Below are positions 1 through 4,705 of a stretch of DNA of 6,153 nt, piece after piece. Both the position numbers and the translations under genes were made by a program. The notes under the pieces were generated by a model that did no database searches, was not told where the DNA came from, and was given only the letters and a program-made list of their open reading frames with translations. How positions within the stretch are numbered: position 1 is the first letter of the stretch; every line of letters starts with the position of its first letter. The stretch is from Phycisphaerales bacterium UBA2402 (GTDB lineage Bacteria > Planctomycetota > Phycisphaerae > Phycisphaerales > UBA1924): the NCBI GenBank assembly GCA_002343715.1, contig DDSA01000163.1, forward strand, positions 449-6,601. The letters are read 5' to 3'.

Positions 1-2463
1 GCCGTCCTGGTTGTAGTCGGCGGGACAGTAGGGGATGCACTCGAGCGTGACCCGGCCCGCGCCGCTCGCGCCGTTGACCCCGCCGATGCGAATGGTCACG
101 TAGTCGCCGTTAACCACGGGCACCTCGACCCGCGTCTGTTGCCCGCAGTCATCATCGCTGCAGGCCAGCAGCCGGTTGGCGAGGTCGGTGCAGTTGTTCC
201 CCGAGTACAGGGCGATCTTGGTGTTCCACACCGTATCCGTGCAGGTCGAGACCCTCAGGATGCCGTCGCACAGGCTCGGATAGTTGTACCAGACGTCGTT
301 GGTAATCTGGTTGCTGCCGCTAAAGTTGCACGCCGCGTGCGTCGGCCCGTCGGTTGTCGCCATGGCGGTGGTGAAGTCGTGCGTCCCAAGCCCGATGCCG
401 GCGCGATTGGCACAATCATCGTTCGTTGGGGGCACGCCGCCGCCGCCGCCGTTGATGTGGAGTTTATAGGTGCCGGTAGCGCCGTTGTAGCCCGCGATGC
501 GGATCCAATAGGTGACACCCGCGGTGAGCGTGGGCCGGACAAAGGAACTCAGGCTGCTGCAGGGCGCGCCGCTGACGCCGTTGCTGTCGTCGTTGCAGGC
601 GATCTGCGTGCCCCCGCACGCGGAGTGGACCGAGAGCACGGTGTCGTAGGAGCTTGTGCAGGTGTCGATCCGCACCTCGCCGGTGGTGACCGGACGGTAC
701 TTGAACCAGACATCTGGAGAGGCGCCCGATGATCCGCACGACGCGGTGCCGTCGTTGGTCGCCAGGGTGGTCGAGCCTGTGTACTCGATCCCCGCCGCCG
801 CCCACTGGGCGTTGGAGCAGGCGTCGTTGGCCGGCGGAACCGGCCCGCAGCCGGGCGCGGTGATGTTCATCGTCACGTCGCCGGTGGCCGCGTTGAAGCC
901 CCCGACCCGGATCAGCACGGGCACGCCCGCCGTTCCCGTGAAGGAGAGTTGAGAGGCAAGGTTGTTCCCGCCGCAGGCGAAGTCGTCGTTGCAGGCGAGA
1001 GCGCTGTCGGGCAGGGTGGGGCAGGCGTTCGTGTACACGGCCACCTTGGTGTCGAAGGTGCTGCCGCACAGGCTGATCGTCTGCGTGCCCGTGCAGGTCG
1101 GTGTATAGCGGAACCAGACATCGCTGCCGATCTGTGCGTAGTTGCTGACCGCGCACGCGCCCGACTGCGTCGGGCCGTCTGTGGTCGCGCCCGCCGTCGA
1201 GAACGTCGTCAGGCCCGCGCCGACATCCGTCGCGTTCACGCAATCATCGTTGAACGGTCGGGACGTACCGTCGGGGCTTGGGATCACCGTCGTGATCGAG
1301 AGGCTGTTCCCCGCGCCGGGCTTGAAGAGACCGATGGTCGCCTGCCCGCCCGAGGGCGGCACGTTGCAGTCAAACCGGAAGTTGTAGATCGTGTCCCACC
1401 GCAGGGCGTTCGCGTTCGCGTTCTGCGCGAACGTCTGGGTGCTCCAGGTGATCCCCGAACCGGTCACGTTCGCCGTCCAGTCCGTGCCCGAGTACGGCTC
1501 GCCGGAGTGGTACGGCACATCGCGGAACCCGGCGTTGGAGACCACGGCCCCCGGGGGCAGCGGGATGGTGAACGACCCGCCCGAGCGGTCGCTGTGCATG
1601 TTCTGCACCGCGTACTCATACCGCCACTGGCCCCCGCCAAGGCTCGTGGCCTTGACCCCGATGAAAAAGCGACCATCGCCCGGCACATCACCTTGCGTGA
1701 TGATCACCGCGGGATCGGGCTGGTTGAGGCCCAGCCCGTGGTCCTTCCACGCGAAGATCGCCGGCTTGGTCCGGGCGGTGCTGCCCGTCAATGAAATATT
1801 GAAATTGCCCGTGTTGACGTTGATCGGGCGGTATGAGGCGTTGTTGTAGTGGTTGCCAGCCTCGGCATCATCGGGTGCGACGTACATGCTGGCCGTGAAG
1901 TATCTGGCGCCCGGAGTGGTCAAGTCAGACTCGAGCACTTGGATCCGCTTAAACAACTCCCCAGATCCCGTGCCGCGGTTTACATAGGGGTAGGGGTAAT
2001 AGCCCGTAAACGCGTTTACCTCGCTTTTGGGACCCAGGCGGTTCTGCTGCCCGTTCAGGCCGGATGAGTACGGATCCGAGCAGGTGGGGTCGAGCGTGGC
2101 CCCGGTCCCGTCCGGGTTCAAGCAACTGCCGCACAGGGTGCCGTTCAGGGCAGTGAAGCCGTGCTTGAGCCACGACTGGCCGATCTGCTCAAACCGGTCG
2201 TTCGCCAAGCGATAGATGTTCCCCGAGATCACCGGGTGACGGTTCGTATTGGAAACCCATTGGAGGTTTTCATTGCCGATGTTGCACGAGACCGTGCCTA
2301 CGGAATACGACCGATAGCCATTGATGGGACCGTTGGTCGTCCAATGAGAGAAATCGGGCATGTCGCCGACGATGACGTCCGGCCCGGCCCCGATCGCAGT
2401 ACCCACCAACGCAGCCACAAGCGCAGCCCCGGACCAGAACCCCCGATAAGCGGTTTTCTTCAT
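1..2463 (-). CDS. Secreted modular protein: signal peptide, unknown N-terminal domain, three PPC-like repeats, start of a dockerin-like tail (3' end cut off)
   Basis: The frame is open for 821 codons from an ATG at 2463 to the window edge, with no stop. Residues 1-26 form a signal peptide: basic start (MKKTAYR), a hydrophobic core, and a likely cut after A23 or A26 (GTAIGA). Residues 27-404 form a domain rich in Asn, Gly, Tyr and Trp, containing QSWLKHGF and HSGEPYSGTDW. I recall this region from uncharacterised planctomycete exported proteins and can give it no function. Residues 405-812 are three repeats, each with an opening NDxC, a central DVW(F/Y), an AC(N/S)DD and a closing IR(V/I)xGxN strand, resembling bacterial pre-peptidase C-terminal (PPC) domains. 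Residues 813-821 read CPADYNQDG, the usual beginning of the EF-hand-like tail. The start is favoured because it places the signal peptide at the N-terminus; a weak AGAGAG lies 9 bases upstream. An exported surface or matrix role is inferred; no catalytic motif is visible in the part present. Confidence 0.9.
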   Translation of the reverse strand, partial: MKKTAYRGFWSGAALVAALVGTAIGAGPDVIVGDMPDFSHWTTNGPINGYRSYSVGTVSCNIGNENLQWVSNTNRHPVISGNIYRLANDRFEQIGQSWLKHGFTALNGTLCGSCLNPDGTGATLDPTCSDPYSSGLNGQQNRLGPKSEVNAFTGYYPYPYVNRGTGSGELFKRIQVLESDLTTPGARYFTASMYVAPDDAEAGNHYNNASYRPINVNTGNFNISLTGSTARTKPAIFAWKDHGLGLNQPDPAVIITQGDVPGDGRFFIGVKATSLGGGQWRYEYAVQNMHSDRSGGSFTIPLPPGAVVSNAGFRDVPYHSGEPYSGTDWTANVTGSGITWSTQTFAQNANANALRWDTIYNFRFDCNVPPSGGQATIGLFKPGAGNSLSITTVIPSPDGTSRPFNDDCVNATDVGAGLTTFSTAGATTDGPTQSGACAVSNYAQIGSDVWFRYTPTCTGTQTISLCGSTFDTKVAVYTNACPTLPDSALACNDDFACGGNNLASQLSFTGTAGVPVLIRVGGFNAATGDVTMNITAPGCGPVPPANDACSNAQWAAAGIEYTGSTTLATNDGTASCGSSGASPDVWFKYRPVTTGEVRIDTCTSSYDTVLSVHSACGGTQIACNDDSNGVSGAPCSSLSSFVRPTLTAGVTYWIRIAGYNGATGTYKLHINGGGGGVPPTNDDCANRAGIGLGTHDFTTAMATTDGPTHAACNFSGSNQITNDVWYNYPSLCDGILRVSTCTDTVWNTKIALYSGNNCTDLANRLLACSDDDCGQQTRVEVPVVNGDYVTIRIGGVNGASGAGRVTLECIPYCPADYNQDG
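25..423 (-). repeat. PPC-like repeat 3 of the secreted protein
   Basis: Residues 681 to about 813. It opens with NDDC (681-684), has ATTDGPT (702-708) and DVWY at 723-726, then ACSDDDCG, and closes with TIRIGGVNGASG. It is followed directly by the CPADYNQDG segment that begins the dockerin-like tail. The shared ATTDGPT and NDDC with repeat 1 suggest that these two share a more recent common ancestor than either does with repeat 2. Confidence 0.75.
424..828 (-). repeat. PPC-like repeat 2 of the secreted protein
   Basis: Residues 546-680, about 135 residues. It opens with NDAC (546-549), has DVWF at 584-587 and IACNDD in the middle, and closes with WIRIAGYNGATGTYKLHI. It lacks the ATTDGPT of repeats 1 and 3; the matching place reads LATNDGT. 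It ends in a run of five glycines (672-676) followed by VPPT, which probably forms a flexible linker to repeat 3. Confidence 0.75.
436..450 (-). repeat. Five-copy GCC triplet run encoding a Gly5 linker
   Basis: Five perfect GCC triplets on the plus strand read as five GGC glycine codons (residues 672-676) between repeats 2 and 3. A change in copy number would alter linker length without breaking the frame. Confidence 0.85.
829..1251 (-). repeat. PPC-like repeat 1 of the secreted protein
   Basis: Residues 405-545 of the secreted protein, about 141 residues. The module opens with NDDC (405-408), has ATTDGPT (426-432) and DVWF (448-451), then ACNDD and a C-terminal strand reading IRVGGFNAATGD. 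Several cysteines are conserved at matching places in the other two modules and probably form disulfides outside the cell. It resembles repeat 3 more closely than repeat 2. Modules of this fold are usually accessory, binding or stabilising domains rather than enzymes. Confidence 0.75.
1406..1423 (-). repeat. Three tandem GCGTTC hexamers
   Basis: Three perfect copies of GCGTTC on the plus strand encode the alternating Asn-Ala stretch NANANA near the end of the N-terminal domain of the secreted protein. A two-codon unit like this can expand or shrink in frame. It is a small feature and is probably just low-complexity coding sequence. Confidence 0.7.
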
Positions 2464-2576
2464 AAGTTTGGACTCTCTGAGAAACAGAACCTCTCTCGAT
2501 GCGACGCGCTGCAAGCAGGCCACGCACACCTCACTACAGGGACACAAAGAACGCGACCCCACGTCCGACAAGCACC

Positions 2577-2605
2577 ATAGTAACCGATCCTGGCACCTTC
2601 CGCAA
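2577..2605 (-). promoter_or_regulatory. Candidate sigma-70-like promoter for the secreted protein gene
   Basis: On the minus strand, TTGCGG (2605-2600) and TACTAT (2582-2577) are separated by exactly 17 bases. The -10 matches TATAAT at four of six positions and the -35 matches TTGACA only at its TTG. Transcription would start near 2570, giving a leader of about 105 bases before the ATG at 2463. It lies in the only sizeable non-coding gap upstream of this gene. The match is weak and could be chance. Confidence 0.25.
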
Positions 2606-2636
2606 GGCTAAAAACACCCAATTTCAAAGACGAGTT

Positions 2637-2688
2637 CCGCGTGTGCCGTCACAGGGCATCTCCCTGTTTCTGACCCGTTGACACGCGG
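2637..2688. repeat. Nested inverted repeat, possible RNA structure or terminator
   Basis: The outer arms CCGCGTGT (2637-2644) and ACACGCGG (2681-2688) are perfectly complementary over 8 bases. They enclose a second perfect stem, ACAGGG (2651-2656) with CCCTGT (2662-2667), closed by a 5-base loop. It starts 33 bases downstream of the methyltransferase stop, so it could end that transcript or protect its 3' end. No T run follows it directly on the minus strand; the nearest TTTTT is about 20 bases further on, so a classical intrinsic terminator is doubtful. On the plus strand the inner stem ends in a TTT, but no plus-strand gene leads into it. Confidence 0.4.
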
Positions 2689-2720
2689 CGGATTTCGGAC
2701 CTCAGACGACTCAACGATGT

Positions 2721-3524
2721 TCAGGATGTCTGTTTCTTGAAGAGCAGAAGATAGTTGAACCCCCGCAGAAAAAAGTTCCCTTCCTCGGCGGCCTTGCGCC
2801 AGTTGCCCAGGTCCAGTTTCTTGTTGTGCCGCACCACGCAGACGATATCCACCGGCTTGAACTTCTCCCTGAGGATCGCGAACAGCTCAAACCCGATGGG
2901 CATGAAGACGCCCGTGCTCCCTTTGTGTTTCCTCCACGAGTCGCTCACGTACACCGCCAGATAACGCCGGTCCCGCAGCACGCGGTACGCCTGCCCGAAC
3001 ACGCGCCGCATCGCCGCGTAATAGGCCTTTCCGCCATCGTCACCGCCCGCGTCCAGTCTGCCGATGCAGCGCGGATCATCCGAATAGTCCACGTGCGTTG
3101 AATACGGCGGGTCGATGAAGACGAAATCAACGCTCGCGTCGGCGAGAGGCAGATCCCTCGCGTCCGCGGGTTGGATGTCCTCTCGAGATGGAGCAAGATC
3201 AAATCCGATGCCGATCCTGCCCAGATCGGCGCACACATCGAGCGTCGTGCCGCTGCCGCACATCGGATCGAGCACCGTGTCACGCGCGCGCGTGTAGCGT
3301 TGCAGCAACTGCCAGATGATCCACGAGGGAGTCGCGCCCGTGTAGGACGATCGTCCCTGCATCTTCGGCCCCCGCGAACCCGTCACGCCGTCACGGCCGG
3401 CGGTCCTCGCAGGGTCGTAGTGCTGCGAGGGGTACTCCCACAGCGTCGTGGGCATGATGCGCAGCGTGGGCTTGGGCGGAGGACCGCCATGTCGAGATTC
3501 CGGACGCCTCCGACTCTCTTCCAT
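2721..3524 (-). CDS. Solitary N4-cytosine/N6-adenine-type DNA methyltransferase
   Basis: The predicted protein has 267 residues and transfers a methyl group from S-adenosylmethionine, most likely to an exocyclic amino group in DNA. Visible motifs are TGATPSW (about 62-68), the SAM-binding motif I DPMCGSGTT (86-94), GFDL (107-110), and the catalytic motif IV DPPY (138-141). The order I then IV, with no clear target-recognition insert, is that of small solitary methylases. The C-terminal half carries YVSDSWRKHKG, VVRHNKK and NFFLRGFNYLLLFKK, which I recall from planctomycete homologues. The ATG at 3524 is chosen because it lies 4 bases after the phosphoesterase stop and 8 bases after a GAAGGG ribosome site. 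An upstream in-frame ATG at 3638 would overlap that gene by 110 bases and add an Arg-rich low-quality N-terminus; an ATG at 3455 is a shorter option. No restriction enzyme gene is nearby. An RNA substrate cannot be excluded, because TRM11-type RNA methylases share this motif order. Confidence 0.88.
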   Translation of the reverse strand: MEESRRRPESRHGGPPPKPTLRIMPTTLWEYPSQHYDPARTAGRDGVTGSRGPKMQGRSSYTGATPSWIIWQLLQRYTRARDTVLDPMCGSGTTLDVCADLGRIGIGFDLAPSREDIQPADARDLPLADASVDFVFIDPPYSTHVDYSDDPRCIGRLDAGGDDGGKAYYAAMRRVFGQAYRVLRDRRYLAVYVSDSWRKHKGSTGVFMPIGFELFAILREKFKPVDIVCVVRHNKKLDLGNWRKAAEEGNFFLRGFNYLLLFKKQTS

Positions 3525-3528
3525 CCGC

Positions 3529-4617
3529 TCAACCCTTCGTCGCCGCGGCGAACTGAGCCGAAACCAACTCAATGATTCGTTCTTTCGCCTCCCGGATCGT
3601 TGCCTGCATGCGAGTCCCCGCCGCACGAACGTGCCCACCGCCCCCGAGCGCCTTTGCCACGATGTTCACATCCACCGCCGGCTCGAACGACTTGCTCCGC
3701 AGGCTGATCTTCGTCACGGGCTTCCCGTCGTCGGCCAGACCAAACTCCGACGGCGAGGCCGCGGAAAAAAACGCGGAGACCTGCACGCTCGGCAAGGATT
3801 GCGTGAAGTCCGTCAACCCCCCGGCATCCCCGGGGGTTGCGCCCGTCTCCCTGAAGTCCTGCTCCGTCACGCACATGAGCGCCAACCGATCCCCGCAGTG
3901 AAGTTCGATGGACGCGAGCGCACGCCCGATCAGCGCCAACCTTGCCCGCGAGTTCTGCTCTGTCAGCGAGTACAGCCGGACATGCTCGGCACCAGCCGCG
4001 AGCAAATCGGCCGCGGTATGCATCACCCCGGGGGTGACGTTGCTGTGCCGAAACCAGCCCGTGTCCGTTGCCAGCCCCAGGTACAACGGAGTGGCGATGT
4101 CTTTCGGCAGGTCTCGGATCCCGTCCACGCCCAGCAACTGGCGGCACAACTCCGCCACGATCTCACAGACCGCGGCGGATTGGACGTTGATGTACCGCAA
4201 GGGCGCGAGTTCCGGGTCGCCCTGCGCGTGGTGATCGACGATGATCGCACGCTGGCTGCGTGGACCGAGCCAATCCGCGACGGGTTCCAGTTGCGTCCAA
4301 CTCCCGGTATCCAGAACGGCGATGACATCCGGTTCTTCCGGTTGTTCCGCCCCCGGAACATCGTGCCGCCCCAGCACAGCGTGCGGCGTTGTTCCGGCGA
4401 TGTCCTCGATCCAGGGGGGGGGCGGCCCGTAGTACCATGCTTTGGCACGGGGAGTGCCGCCGTTGTTCCACGGTCCCGGTTGATTCAGCGTTCGGACCAG
4501 CGCGATGCTGGAGCCGACCGCATCACCGTCCGGTTTCAGGTGAGTCAGAACAAGAACGCGGCGAGCCGCCCGCAGTTTCATGACGATCTCGGGGAGCGTT
4601 GTTGTGCTGGTCCACAT
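3529..4617 (-). CDS. nrnA: DHH-family phosphoesterase, NrnA-type oligoribonuclease/pAp phosphatase
   Basis: The 362-residue protein belongs to the DHH/DHHA1 phosphoesterases. NrnA enzymes degrade RNAs of 2-5 nucleotides in the cytoplasm and convert 3'-phosphoadenosine 5'-phosphate to AMP, using manganese. Visible motifs in order are HLKPDGDAVGS (26-36), VLDTG (101-105, metal-binding Asp103), VDHH (127-130), LATDTGWF (182-189), and the DHHA1 substrate-binding GGGGHVRAAG (325-334). All expected metal ligands appear present. The length is slightly above the roughly 310-330 of Firmicute NrnA, partly through a Pro/Gly-rich stretch near 47-69 that is encoded across a run of nine C. The ATG at 4617 is preferred because no other start exists before an in-frame stop upstream; Met13 is a weaker option. 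No good ribosome site precedes 4617. A cyclic-dinucleotide or pApA phosphodiesterase role is an alternative, since stand-alone DHH/DHHA1 enzymes also do this. It probably shares a transcript with the methyltransferase. Confidence 0.88.
   Translation of the reverse strand: MWTSTTTLPEIVMKLRAARRVLVLTHLKPDGDAVGSSIALVRTLNQPGPWNNGGTPRAKAWYYGPPPPWIEDIAGTTPHAVLGRHDVPGAEQPEEPDVIAVLDTGSWTQLEPVADWLGPRSQRAIIVDHHAQGDPELAPLRYINVQSAAVCEIVAELCRQLLGVDGIRDLPKDIATPLYLGLATDTGWFRHSNVTPGVMHTAADLLAAGAEHVRLYSLTEQNSRARLALIGRALASIELHCGDRLALMCVTEQDFRETGATPGDAGGLTDFTQSLPSVQVSAFFSAASPSEFGLADDGKPVTKISLRSKSFEPAVDVNIVAKALGGGGHVRAAGTRMQATIREAKERIIELVSAQFAAATKG
3533..3538 (-). promoter_or_regulatory. Ribosome binding site deciding the methyltransferase start
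   Basis: GAAGGG on the minus strand sits 8 bases before the ATG at 3524, inside the last codons of the upstream phosphoesterase gene. This spacing supports the ATG at 3524 over the longer start at 3638 and fits translational coupling of the two genes. Confidence 0.5.
4414..4422 (-). repeat. Run of nine G (nine C in the coding strand) within nrnA
   Basis: An uninterrupted G9 on the plus strand encodes prolines in the GPPPPW segment, residues 64-69 of the phosphoesterase. The catalytic motifs before and after it are in the same frame, so the gene is intact at this length; losing or gaining one base would truncate the protein before its DHH motif. Confidence 0.9.
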
Positions 4618-4705
4618 GGTCGGGCCGATGATACGTTCACCACGCTTCCTCCACGGGTTTTTGTCCGGACTTTTTCATCCGATCGCGTGCCTTCACTTGT
4701 CCATC
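4618..4705. promoter_or_regulatory. 88-base divergent promoter region between nrnA and pyk
   Basis: The two genes are transcribed away from each other, so promoters for both should lie in or near this gap. It contains a perfect 8-base palindrome, GTCCGGAC (4663-4670), flanked on both sides by TTTTT (4658-4662 and 4671-4675). That layout could be a small operator, but no known regulator site was recognised. For pyk, TTGTCC at 4661 is a possible -35, but no -10 follows at the right distance. Confidence 0.4.
4628..4633 (-). promoter_or_regulatory. Candidate -10 element for nrnA, nearly leaderless
   Basis: On the minus strand TATCAT matches TATAAT at five of six positions and ends 10 bases before the nrnA ATG, so a transcript would begin only about 3-4 bases before the start codon. 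That would fit the lack of a ribosome site. No -35 match was found at the usual spacing, so this remains a weak call. Confidence 0.22.

Larger units (their letters stand above)
2464..2720. other. 257-base intergenic region between the methyltransferase and the secreted protein gene
   Basis: This gap has no convincing reading frame: the short frames crossing it have no recognisable protein character and run into the genes on either side. It is less GC-rich than the flanking genes and holds short A and T runs, as expected of a regulatory region. It contains the nested inverted repeat at 2637-2688 and the weak promoter candidate at 2577-2605. No tRNA-like or riboswitch-like structure was recognised by eye. 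Confidence 0.6.

Noticed and set aside
464..1243. A 259-codon minus-strand frame within the secreted protein region
   Set aside because: It is very rich in Arg, His and Gly and lies in another frame of the same strand as the secreted protein, which has a clear signal peptide and repeated motifs. It is a shadow.
1..1251. The three repeated segments as DNA repeats or a CRISPR-like array
   Set aside because: The repetition is at protein level with spacing of about 400-420 bases and diverged codons. There are no short identical repeats with unique spacers.
949..1794. A 281-codon plus-strand frame
   Set aside because: It is Arg/Ala/Val-rich with no motif, and is antisense to the N-terminal domain and first repeat of the secreted protein.
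2499..2681. A 60-codon plus-strand frame in the intergenic region
   Set aside because: It is Arg/Thr/Pro-rich, has no recognisable ribosome site and overlaps the inverted repeat and the promoter candidate; nothing supports translation.
2721..3524. Reading the methyltransferase as part of a restriction-modification or BREX/DISARM-type defence system
   Set aside because: No nuclease, helicase, ATPase or specificity subunit is present; the neighbours are a nanoRNase, pyruvate kinase and a secreted protein.
3525..3638. An N-terminal extension of the methyltransferase to the ATG at 3638
   Set aside because: The extra 38 residues are Arg/Ser-rich, overlap the end of the phosphoesterase by 110 bases and have no family resemblance. 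The ATG at 3524 has a ribosome site and natural spacing.
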